Of a DNA stretch of 64,000 nt, positions 35,970 through 42,894 are shown one piece after another; position 1 is the first letter of the stretch, and every line of letters starts with the position of its first letter. Origin of the DNA: an uncultured Christensenella sp. (GTDB taxonomy: Bacteria; Bacillota; Clostridia; Christensenellales; UBA3700). The stretch lies in NCBI GenBank assembly GCA_949287655.1, contig CASEHD010000003.1:161349-225348 (forward strand). The letters run 5' to 3'. Both the position numbers and the translations under genes were made by a program. The notes beneath the pieces were generated by a model that did not search any database, was not told the DNA's origin, and was given only the letters and a program-made list of their open reading frames with translations.

Positions 35970-36451
35970 TGAACTGAACTCCTCGAACGCGAAGCGGATA
36001 GAAGTCCCTCGCGTTCTCTTCTTATGCTGAGCTGCGCCGCTTCTGCTCTGCGGTTAAAGTTATACGTGTCATACTGTTGCCAATAAGACAAGCCGATAGC
36101 GCCGAGCGCAAGCAGTCCACCGCCTACGCCGCCCGCAAACGTAGCACCGATAACAGCTCCCACCTGTCCCGCGATTGTCTTTACCGCGTTTATCTCCTGT
36201 TGCTTCTGATAGTTGCCCGTCGTGATACCTACTCTTGACGTCGTGTAGTTGATTACAGAGCCTGCAACAAGCGCGACACCCGTCGTATTGAGAAGCTTTT
36301 TTGTGTCCTTGTAAAAGCCCCTTATCGAGCTTAAAACACCGCCGCTTTCCGTACTGCTTGTAGAAGCCGCGTCGCTTGAAGTCCCCGACGTTGATTTTCT
36401 TCGAGACCCGCCGTTTATGTTGATATTGAGTTCGTAAACATTTTCAGCCAT
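35966..36451 (-). CDS. Phage protein with hydrophobic Gly-rich helices, possible short tail-interior protein
   Basis: The 161-residue protein has a Ser/Thr-rich N-terminus (SRRKSTSGTSSDAASTSS) followed by two hydrophobic segments (about 55-75 and 95-122: VGAVIGATFAGGVGGGLLALGAIGLSYW) and a basic C-terminus (RREREGLLSASRSRS). It lies where a tape-measure gene would be, but is far too short for a long tail. A role inside a short tail or in membrane penetration is a guess. Start chosen at 36451; the upstream ATG lies inside the preceding gene. Confidence 0.6.
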   Translation of the reverse strand: MAENVYELNININGGSRRKSTSGTSSDAASTSSTESGGVLSSIRGFYKDTKKLLNTTGVALVAGSVINYTTSRVGITTGNYQKQQEINAVKTIAGQVGAVIGATFAGGVGGGLLALGAIGLSYWQQYDTYNFNRRAEAAQLSIRREREGLLSASRSRSSVQ

Positions 36452-36455
36452 AGTA

Positions 36456-37253
36456 TCACCCCGTAGAAAGCGGATACGCAACGACGAAATACAGTTGCAC
36501 GGTCATAATGCCGCCGACAGACCCCAAAATTGTTCCAGACTGTAACGTCGTTGTATAAGTCTTAGTTGTGCCGCCTATCGTTTCCGTCAGAGTATGTCTT
36601 ACCGTAAGCGCGTCGTAGTCCGTTGCGAGGATTTCCTCAACAATATCGGAAAAGTCTTTCGTCAGATACGCCGTGTACTCGAACGCGAGCCCCTGCGTAA
36701 CGGGTTCGCCCTGTAAATACGCGAAACCAGCTTTATTGTCAGACTGCACGTTTTTCTGCTTTGCTATACTCTTAGAGAGGACGGGAAGCGTTTTACCGTC
36801 AAGCTGTGTCGTCGTTTCGTTGGTCAGTACCGCGCTTTGTACGAGTTGCCACGTAGCAAAGAAAGACAGCGATATCGTTTCGCCCATTTGCCCGGTAAGG
36901 TCGATATTGCCGCGCGAGGTCGTTTCGTACTCGCCTATGCAAGAATAGCCGCCGACCGTCGAGACAACGCCCTGCTGTGCGCCGAGCCACGTTTGAAGCA
37001 CCGCGTTTATTTCTGCCGCCTGTTCCTTTTTAACGACGAAAGAGACCGAGCCGTTGAGTTCAAGCACGGTCACACCTGCAAGCGGGATAATGTCTGCGGG
37101 CGTGTAAGACAGCGTACCGACAAATATGTTCGGGTTATCCGGTCTCTGCTCGTTATACATTGTCTTGACAGAGAACTCGAAAACCTCGCTTGTCGCGTTC
37201 AGCCCGTCTTGTATGTTTTGAGCGATTTGCTCATAAAGATTGTCAATCGTCAT
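36456..37253 (-). CDS. Phage structural protein, possible tail tube or tail completion protein
   Basis: The 265-residue beta-rich protein has many Thr/Ser/Gly and no signal or membrane segment. The pattern (LNGSVSFVVKKEQ..., TISLSFFATWQL, TTLQSGTILGS) looks like a virion shell or tube protein. It follows the connector genes, where the major tail protein is normally found. No family recognised. Confidence 0.6.
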   Translation of the reverse strand: MTIDNLYEQIAQNIQDGLNATSEVFEFSVKTMYNEQRPDNPNIFVGTLSYTPADIIPLAGVTVLELNGSVSFVVKKEQAAEINAVLQTWLGAQQGVVSTVGGYSCIGEYETTSRGNIDLTGQMGETISLSFFATWQLVQSAVLTNETTTQLDGKTLPVLSKSIAKQKNVQSDNKAGFAYLQGEPVTQGLAFEYTAYLTKDFSDIVEEILATDYDALTVRHTLTETIGGTTKTYTTTLQSGTILGSVGGIMTVQLYFVVAYPLSTG

Positions 37254-37563
37254 TTGTTAATTCTCCGCCTAATTTTTTATGTAGATAGTCGATTATAAAC
37301 TCGCAGACTTTTTGCCAAAATCCCTCGTTCGGGTTTTGGTTGTCGTTCCATTTCGGCGAGACCCATTTTTCGTTTACAAAAACGTCGTAGGGAGCAAGAG
37401 AATGGTCAAGGTATATTTTCCACGAATTTATACCCGTACGTTCCCACTTAAAAGCGACATAACGTAAGTTACCAGTGCGATACGGTATCATATCGCTGTT
37501 GCGAACGATATTCCACGCCTCATATATAGCCGCCTCAATCTTTCTTCTCGTTACGGTACCCAT
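37243..37563 (-). CDS. Probable head-tail connector (HK97 gp10-like by position)
   Basis: A 106-residue protein. It starts MGTVTRRKIEAAIYEAWNIV and contains YRTGNLRYVAFKWERTG, like the tail-completion/gp10 family in which a strand-rich core follows an N-terminal helix. It overlaps both neighbours by about a dozen bases, typical of connector genes. An upstream in-frame ATG at 37596 lies inside the preceding gene. Confidence 0.6.
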   Translation of the reverse strand: MGTVTRRKIEAAIYEAWNIVRNSDMIPYRTGNLRYVAFKWERTGINSWKIYLDHSLAPYDVFVNEKWVSPKWNDNQNPNEGFWQKVCEFIIDYLHKKLGGELTNDD

Positions 37564-38036
37564 ACTGTTATCGGAGAGGGCGCAAAGCCCTTGCATATCG
37601 CGAGCGCGTAAACCTTGTCAACGCCCGTAATGTCTATCTCTGCGGTGTATTTCGTTGAGAGAGAGGACGGAGCCGTGCCGTTCGTCGTGTAGTAGATCAC
37701 CGCGTCGAGAGTGTCGCACGTTATCGTCAAAGACGTGCCCGACAAAGAGAACACGGGAGTTGCACAAGTCTGCTCTCTTGTAGCCTGTCCGACCTCAAAC
37801 AAATACAGCCATGTAGTCAGGATATTTCCTGCCGCCGAATACTGCATTGCCTGGGGCGCAACCTCGTGCGCGCTGTCGTTGACGTCGGTGATCACGTACT
37901 TTTTGCCGCGGAAAGTCACCGTGTCGTTTATCTTGAAGCCGAGATTATACCGCGTTCCGATGACAATTCGATTCCAATACGCCCACTCGTGCGCCGTCGA
38001 GTCGGACATTTGAAAACTTGCTTGTATGTAGCCCAT
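37551..38036 (-). CDS. Head-tail adaptor with a C-terminal chitobiase-like beta-sandwich
   Basis: A 161-residue protein. The N-terminal half (1-90: HEWAYWNRIVIGTRYNLG, NDTVTFRGKKYVITDVNDS) looks like a phage head closure/stopper protein. The C-terminal half (about 95-161: TPVFSLSGTSLTITCDTLDAVIYYTTNG...) matches the chitobiase/beta-hexosaminidase C-terminal (CHB_HEX_C) pattern with IYYTTNGTAPSS. This domain is normally found on surface or sugar-acting proteins, so its fusion to a connector is odd and may form a capsid decoration. Confidence 0.6.
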   Translation of the reverse strand: MGYIQASFQMSDSTAHEWAYWNRIVIGTRYNLGFKINDTVTFRGKKYVITDVNDSAHEVAPQAMQYSAAGNILTTWLYLFEVGQATREQTCATPVFSLSGTSLTITCDTLDAVIYYTTNGTAPSSLSTKYTAEIDITGVDKVYALAICKGFAPSPITVWVP

Positions 38037-38044
38037 AAGCCACC

Positions 38045-38226
38045 TCAATATCCGTTGTAGAGCGCGGACGGCGCAACGTGCGGCAGTCTGCCCGCGTATA
38101 TGAGCGCGTGACGATAGCCCGGCAAAATGCGGCTTGCAATATCGACGACCTCGACCGCGACCCTCGCTTCACCTCTCAGCTTGTCAATGTCTATCCATTG
38201 ATTTTTAGCCAGGTTTATTCCGCTAA
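38045..38226 (-). pseudogene. Open frame without a normal start, probable continuation of the upstream small connector gene
   Basis: On the minus strand one frame reads SGINLAKNQWIDIDKLRGEARVAVE..., ends in ALYNGY and has about 59 codons, but has no ATG or GTG and no ribosome site. It overlaps the end of the 77-residue gene at 38223-38456 in the plus-one frame. Together they would make a protein of about 135 residues, the usual length of a gp6-like head-tail connector. A frameshift, programmed or mutational, near GTT TAG (38223-38228) would join them. Confidence 0.5.
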
Positions 38227-38456
38227 ACCATAGCGAGGATATACTCGATATAGTCGGGGCTTTGAGAGTGACCGAGTATCCACCCGTACACGTGAGCCGA
38301 CACGGCTTTCAAAAACGCCGCTTTTGTGTTCACGTCGGGGCTGTCGCCAAAATAGGTATTCAGGTTATCCCCGTATGCGTTGAAAATCGCGGCTTCCGTA
38401 AGTTCGTAACGGTGCGTGAGTTCGTTATAGGTCATATTTTCGTCGTTATACCACAT
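38223..38456 (-). CDS. Small phage connector-type protein
   Basis: A 77-residue helical protein (MTYNELTHRYELTEAAIFNAYG...) follows the capsid gene region in the leftward late operon, with GGAG nine bases before the ATG. It resembles the N-terminal part of head-tail connector proteins. The frame ends early and another open frame carries on (see 38045-38226). Confidence 0.6.
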   Translation of the reverse strand: MWYNDENMTYNELTHRYELTEAAIFNAYGDNLNTYFGDSPDVNTKAAFLKAVSAHVYGWILGHSQSPDYIEYILAMV

Positions 38457-38474
38457 TGTTTTTTACTCCGTGAA

Positions 38475-38500
38475 AATGGGGAGAGGTTACCCCCTCCCCG
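38475..38500 (-). terminator. Hairpin after the capsid gene
   Basis: Minus-strand stem GGGGAG / CTCCCC around GGGGTAACCT followed by ATTTT. A partial terminator here would raise capsid over connector expression. Confidence 0.6.
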
Positions 38501-38508
38501 TGTGTTTA

Positions 38509-39615
38509 TTAAGTACGAGACGCCGCGCCTCTGACGTACAGCGTGTTGCTCTGTGCCGTGACGGGGTTGGTGAACGTCTGCGAGAAGATAGGCACGACGG
38601 AAAGCGGGTCCCAGCATTCCGCGCCAAATCTGTACTTAGGCTGAATTATCAAGCCCTGTCCTGCCTGCGCGTCGACGATCTTGATCGTGTTGTTGAACGC
38701 CAGTGCGCGACCCGTGCCAACGCCCGAACAGACGATTGCCGCAAGATTGTTGAGAGCGCCCGCGGTAAGACCGAGATACTTTTCAACGAGAGACCAGCCG
38801 ACCGCCGACAGACAGTAGACGGGAGTGTTTCCGATTTCGCCGACGTAGCCGGTAGTAGCGACTTCGGGCTTTGCCGTTCTGTCGAGACCGCCCCTCTGCA
38901 ACACGTCGAATACGCCCGTGCCGCCGTACAGACCGACCATGCTTTTGAGTACCGCCGCCTTAATGGTCGGACGGATAAAGATTGCTCTCATGTCGTCGGG
39001 GTAAGCGTCGATACCCTGTGCCTCGTTGCCGTTGTCGAGGTTTGCGAGCGCGTCGATTATCGCGTCGACGTAAGAGCCGTTAGACGCCAGCGTTACCCAG
39101 TTGCTGGGCGTTGCTTCCGTAAGGGTCGTCGCCGCCGCGTTACTGTTGCGCTGATCGTATCCTGCAATGTTGTTGAAGTTTTTTGCGAGCATTGCCGCCA
39201 ACGACATAGCGTTGACGTTTCTTGCGACGATACCCGAAAGGTTCTTTACCTCACCGGACACAAGGTCGATCGAGATCATATCCTGCGAGTTGGTAGGTAT
39301 CGTTATCGGCTGGTCAATGGTCTGCAAAATCTGTATGCCGTACGCTTCCGTACCGCTTTCGAGCGCTCCGAGCGAGTTGTAAAAACCGCCGTTCGTGGTC
39401 GCGCCGATTTCGCGGGCGTTGATTGCCTGCGGAAGCAGGCGGAGCACCTGAATTTCAGCCGCGTCGGTGTCCTCGCTGAACTTTTCGGTTACCGCCTCTT
39501 CGGGCTTGACTATTATGTTCTGAAAAATGTTCTCTTTCACTTTGGGAGAGAGAATACGTTTCAGCGTCACATTATTTATATAAGGTGCGCTGATGTCTGC
39601 GAAAATGTTTGCCAT
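38509..39615 (-). CDS. Major capsid protein
   Basis: A 368-residue protein directly after the scaffold-like gene and before connectors, the normal place of the major head protein. It starts MANIFADISAPYINNVTLK, is rich in Ala/Asn/Thr, has no Lys-rich tail and contains long helical and strand segments such as NVNAMSLAAMLAKNFNNIAG and TGYVGEIGNTPVYCLSAVG that suit an HK97-fold shell protein. The ribosome site AAGGAG is strong. The call rests on size and order, not on a recognised family motif. Confidence 0.8.
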   Translation of the reverse strand: MANIFADISAPYINNVTLKRILSPKVKENIFQNIIVKPEEAVTEKFSEDTDAAEIQVLRLLPQAINAREIGATTNGGFYNSLGALESGTEAYGIQILQTIDQPITIPTNSQDMISIDLVSGEVKNLSGIVARNVNAMSLAAMLAKNFNNIAGYDQRNSNAAATTLTEATPSNWVTLASNGSYVDAIIDALANLDNGNEAQGIDAYPDDMRAIFIRPTIKAAVLKSMVGLYGGTGVFDVLQRGGLDRTAKPEVATTGYVGEIGNTPVYCLSAVGWSLVEKYLGLTAGALNNLAAIVCSGVGTGRALAFNNTIKIVDAQAGQGLIIQPKYRFGAECWDPLSVVPIFSQTFTNPVTAQSNTLYVRGAASRT

Positions 39616-39633
39616 AGTTTTTCTCCTTTTTAA

Positions 39634-40245
39634 TTACTTGTAGTTGCGCCATGCGCCTTTTGCGTAGCCACGCAGTGTTGCGTCAAGCTGTTCGTCGGAT
39701 TCGTTGCCGTTAGGCAGAGACGCTTTCATTCCGAAGTCCTCTTTTGCTTCGGATTCAAGCATTTTTGCGACCTTCTCTTCAAGCGCGGCAATTCTCGCCA
39801 CAAGAGCGTCGTTGACTTTATCCTCTGCGGTTTCCTCGGTCTTGCCCTTTTCCTCGGTCATTTCCTCTTCCGCTTCGGTCTCCTCTTCGCGTTCCTTGTC
39901 AAGGTACTTTTCCTCGCCCTCGCTCTCATCGACGCGGTCTTTCGCGCTTTGGCTGTTTTCGTTACCGTCCTGCTTTTCCTGTTCGGCGACGCTTTCGTCG
40001 ATACGGTCTTTTTCCGTCTGACTGTCGGGACCCTTTTCCGCGACGTCCTCTTTCGCTTTTGCGATTTCCTCTTCGGTGTCGGGCTTGTCCTTGTCTTCGG
40101 TGGAATCGTCTTCCTTTTCTTCTTTAGCGTCATCAAAATGCGCCCAGACTTTTTCCTGCTCTTCTTCTGGGAGACTGTCTATCTCTGCGAGCAGTTCGTC
40201 CAAGCGTTCAATGACGCTCTTCTTTTTGTTTCCAAAAATTGCCAT
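39634..40245 (-). CDS. Phage scaffolding protein
   Basis: The 203-residue protein is extremely acidic and helical, made largely of Glu, Asp, Lys and Ala, with a C-terminal coiled coil (ARIAALEEKVAKMLE) and a basic end (GAWRNYK), the usual design of capsid scaffolds whose C-terminus binds the shell. It lies just before the capsid gene with a strong GGAGG. Confidence 0.8.
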   Translation of the reverse strand: MAIFGNKKKSVIERLDELLAEIDSLPEEEQEKVWAHFDDAKEEKEDDSTEDKDKPDTEEEIAKAKEDVAEKGPDSQTEKDRIDESVAEQEKQDGNENSQSAKDRVDESEGEEKYLDKEREEETEAEEEMTEEKGKTEETAEDKVNDALVARIAALEEKVAKMLESEAKEDFGMKASLPNGNESDEQLDATLRGYAKGAWRNYK

Positions 40246-40435
40246 ATTTGCCTCCTGTTTTTGTGTTCAGCCTGCTGATAAATTACACCTACGCTGTAAC
40301 GCCTTTTCTGTCGTTTTCTCGCCGCCTTACGGCTACCTACAACGGAGTCAACGCCCGGTGGTGCGGTTTAACCTCTCGCCGAGGGAGTACGTACTTTTTC
40401 GGGACGCCCCCTATTTTCCGTACCTTTGCGTGTAT
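40246..40435 (-). ncRNA. Long untranslated leader before the scaffold-capsid genes, probably structured
   Basis: This non-coding stretch in a tightly packed late operon contains, on the minus strand, several possible helices: GTAC...GTAC enclosing GGGGGCGTCCC, the hairpin CCTC-ggcga-GAGG, and a GCCGTAAGGC hairpin. It follows two terminators and ends at the scaffold ribosome site. No known riboswitch or ribozyme core was recognised. A promoter may be hidden in it. Confidence 0.4.
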
Positions 40436-40500
40436 AAAAAAAGACGGCTTGACCGTCCTTGTTTATCTTGTATAAAAATAGGCAGCCTGTTAAGACTGCC
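40430..40500 (-). terminator. Two tandem intrinsic terminators
   Basis: On the minus strand GGCAG/CTGCC followed by TATTTTT is followed by GACGG/CCGTC with TTTTTTTATA. They close the transcript of the metallopeptidase pair before the scaffold gene. Confidence 0.8.
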
Positions 40501-40520
40501 TTAGCGTTTATACCCCGGAG

Positions 40521-40769
40521 TTAATATAAAACCCCTTTTTCTGTCGGAAAATATCTTTCATAATCCTCGTCCGTAAGCGGTGTGCCACGCTCTATCGCTT
40601 CCTCACACATTTTTTTGAAGTCGTCGTTCCCTAAGCCATAAGTCATAGTTATAGGTATCATCGGAAAATGTCCGAATTTTTCCTTATAATGCTCATAATA
40701 AGCGGTAAACTCTTCCTTAGTTTGCGCCTTGACACTTTTTTTAAGCTTCTCGATATTCTTTTTTTTCAT
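40521..40769 (-). CDS. Small acidic protein coupled to the metallopeptidase gene, possible immunity protein
   Basis: An 82-residue soluble protein (KFGHFPMIPITMTYGLGNDDFKKMCEEAIERG). Its ATG shares a base with the stop of the metallopeptidase gene (TAATG), so the two are translated together. Base composition is low in G/C like that gene. In polymorphic toxin loci a small gene right after the toxin usually encodes immunity; here that is inference, as no immunity family is recognised. Confidence 0.6.
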   Translation of the reverse strand: MKKKNIEKLKKSVKAQTKEEFTAYYEHYKEKFGHFPMIPITMTYGLGNDDFKKMCEEAIERGTPLTDEDYERYFPTEKGVLY

Positions 40770-41875
40770 TATTCTACTCTCCTTGCTTTTATTTCACCCG
40801 ATTTAAGCTTATCGTATATCTCTTCAAAAGTCAATACCGTATTGGGGATATATTCTTTCAAGATTGCGTAAGATTCGGGACTGGTCGCTTTCGCGCTTGC
40901 AATTTCCGCAAAAGCTTCTGCGGCTCTTGCGTCTCCGAATTTATCCCAATACCCTCTTGCGTGTCCGGCACAAACAAACACTTTTCCTCTTGTCAAACCG
41001 TTTAATATATCACTTATATCTCCCCACTTATTTACCGCTTTCATTTTTCCTTCTTCGCCGTTTTCTTTGATAAATGCCTCTCTGTCCGCACTATATCTCT
41101 CTTGTATTTCCGTTGCCCACTTTGCCCCTTTACCTTTTGTTTCGTCCAAAAGCGTCTCCATAAATGTTTTACCATTCGACGCAACATATGTATGCGTTAA
41201 ACGTGTTTTTTGTGCATATTCGTGTTGTCTTTCGCCGCTGTTTATCCATTTGATATATCCCGGCAACCCTTGCTCTTCTATTATTTCTGATTTGCGGCGA
41301 TTTATATATTCATATGCCTCTTTTCGGTCTATGCCGCCATAATTAAAATCTATGGCGTGCCAGCTTTCGTGATATACAGCAGACGATGTCGCTTGCTTTA
41401 GCGGGTCATCACCAACAGACACATAACGGCAATGGACGTGGTTATCGTTCGGTGAAAAATTTTCATATCCTCTTCCTTTTGTATCATACCCGAAACTATC
41501 GTCAAAGAATAGCTTCACCGTAGTGTCTTTTACTTCCTCGTCGCCTTCGTTAAGCAAATTAGTCAAGCCTTGCTTGTCTGCTTTTCGCGATAACTTTATC
41601 CTATTGCTTGCAACAAGGTCCTCAACAGTCTTTCCGCTTTCTTTCGTTTGCTCCTCTTTCACCCCCTTATTACCACTTCCCGTCGGTTTTTCTTTTCCGC
41701 TTATTTTCTCATACACTTCCCGTCTTGATATGCCTCTGCCTTTTAACGCATTCCAAGCGTCCCGCGGCGTTGCATTGTCGGGCAAGGTTATGCCATAACG
41801 CTTACATAGTCCGAACGGCAAGCGCGTTGCCCAGGCAGGTATTTTCTTTTTCTTCTCTTCCTGCTCTTTTGCCAT
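40769..41875 (-). CDS. MuF-associated zinc-metallopeptidase-like toxin or head cargo protein
   Basis: A 368-residue protein. An N-terminal region (about 11-55: IPAWATRLPFGLCKRYGITLP then TPRDAWNALKGRGIS) resembles a phage-encoded leader domain. The C-terminal part carries a zincin motif H169-E-S-W-H173, with E320 or E324 in ARAAEAFAEI as a likely third metal ligand. Polymorphic toxins of temperate phages are linked to MuF minor capsid genes, and this gene follows one directly. It is visibly poorer in G/C than its neighbours. Cleavage target unknown; a capsid maturation protease is an alternative but less likely from its motif. Confidence 0.65.
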   Translation of the reverse strand: MAKEQEEKKKKIPAWATRLPFGLCKRYGITLPDNATPRDAWNALKGRGISRREVYEKISGKEKPTGSGNKGVKEEQTKESGKTVEDLVASNRIKLSRKADKQGLTNLLNEGDEEVKDTTVKLFFDDSFGYDTKGRGYENFSPNDNHVHCRYVSVGDDPLKQATSSAVYHESWHAIDFNYGGIDRKEAYEYINRRKSEIIEEQGLPGYIKWINSGERQHEYAQKTRLTHTYVASNGKTFMETLLDETKGKGAKWATEIQERYSADREAFIKENGEEGKMKAVNKWGDISDILNGLTRGKVFVCAGHARGYWDKFGDARAAEAFAEIASAKATSPESYAILKEYIPNTVLTFEEIYDKLKSGEIKARRVE

Positions 41876-41886
41876 TTTTCACCTCT

Positions 41887-42894
41887 TTACCACGTTGCTA
41901 CCCTTGACGGGTAATACGCGACTTTGTTTTTCTCGCTGTAATTGATATACCGCGCATATGCCGCTTTCGCTTGCGCCCTTGCTTCCTTTCGCGCTTCCTT
42001 TGTCGGCTCTGTCACCGCCTTGTCGCGGTAATACCTGACCTCTCTTTCCATTGCGCGCTGTGTGCTGTTTATCCTGCGTTGCTTCTCGACAAGCTCTGCG
42101 CTTACCTCAATCGGCTTTGTGCCCTCTTTATACGGGATAAGGTAGTGTCGACAGTTAAAGCCGTAGATGATACCGTTGCGATATGTCTTGCCACTCTTTG
42201 TCGTGACGTAAACCTCCGTGACCTCTTCAAGCGGTCGGTAGGATATGCCGTCTATCGTGCCGCTTGTCCCGTCGAGCGAATATAACTTGCCCTGCGCCGC
42301 CTCACAACGCTTTGAGCAGTTCGCATGTGCGCTTGTCCATACGAGGTTGACCCCGTCCGCTTTGAGCTTGTCTATCTCTTTGAGCTTGTCCTCGTAGCGG
42401 ACAGTCATTTCCGCTATGTTCCGTAAAGATACGTTCGACCCGTAGTCGTCTTTCGCTTGACTTTTTGCAAGCTCGTCAAACGCCGTACGGACTTTCTTCA
42501 TATAGTCCTGTGAGAACTCTCGGAGGGGTTGCGCGATTTCGATATACTGCGTTTCGGTTTTAAGCTCCGTTTCGAGCTTTTGAGACGGGTTTGCTTCGTA
42601 TGCCGATACCTTGTCTAAGATAGACAGGTCAACGCCCCTTAACGCGCTTGTAAGCGTTCGGTATTGCGCCGTCGCAAAGATAAGCAACGACGCCCGCGCC
42701 CGCTCTTTCAGCGTGTCCGTCAGTTCGTCCGTGTCCTTGACCGCTTCGAGCACCTTTGCGTTGACTACCGCCCACGTCCACCCAAAAAGAACCGCTTGCG
42801 AGATTATCTGCTTTATCTCCGTTTGTACGTCCATAATGAGAGACGTCTGCCAATCGAGACCCTCGTCACGCGCTTGTTTTATGTAGCGTTTCAT
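41887..42894 (-). CDS. Phage minor capsid protein, MuF / Phage_min_cap2 type
   Basis: The 335-residue protein has a helical N-terminal half. Its core contains WTSAHANCSKRCEAAQGK, YSLDGTSG and YGFNCRHYLIPY, the Cys/His-rich signature of the minor capsid 2/MuF family. These head proteins enter the capsid and can be ejected with DNA. Its ATG overlaps the portal gene stop (ATGA). It is followed by the metallopeptidase gene. Confidence 0.85.
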   Translation of the reverse strand: MKRYIKQARDEGLDWQTSLIMDVQTEIKQIISQAVLFGWTWAVVNAKVLEAVKDTDELTDTLKERARASLLIFATAQYRTLTSALRGVDLSILDKVSAYEANPSQKLETELKTETQYIEIAQPLREFSQDYMKKVRTAFDELAKSQAKDDYGSNVSLRNIAEMTVRYEDKLKEIDKLKADGVNLVWTSAHANCSKRCEAAQGKLYSLDGTSGTIDGISYRPLEEVTEVYVTTKSGKTYRNGIIYGFNCRHYLIPYKEGTKPIEVSAELVEKQRRINSTQRAMEREVRYYRDKAVTEPTKEARKEARAQAKAAYARYINYSEKNKVAYYPSRVATW

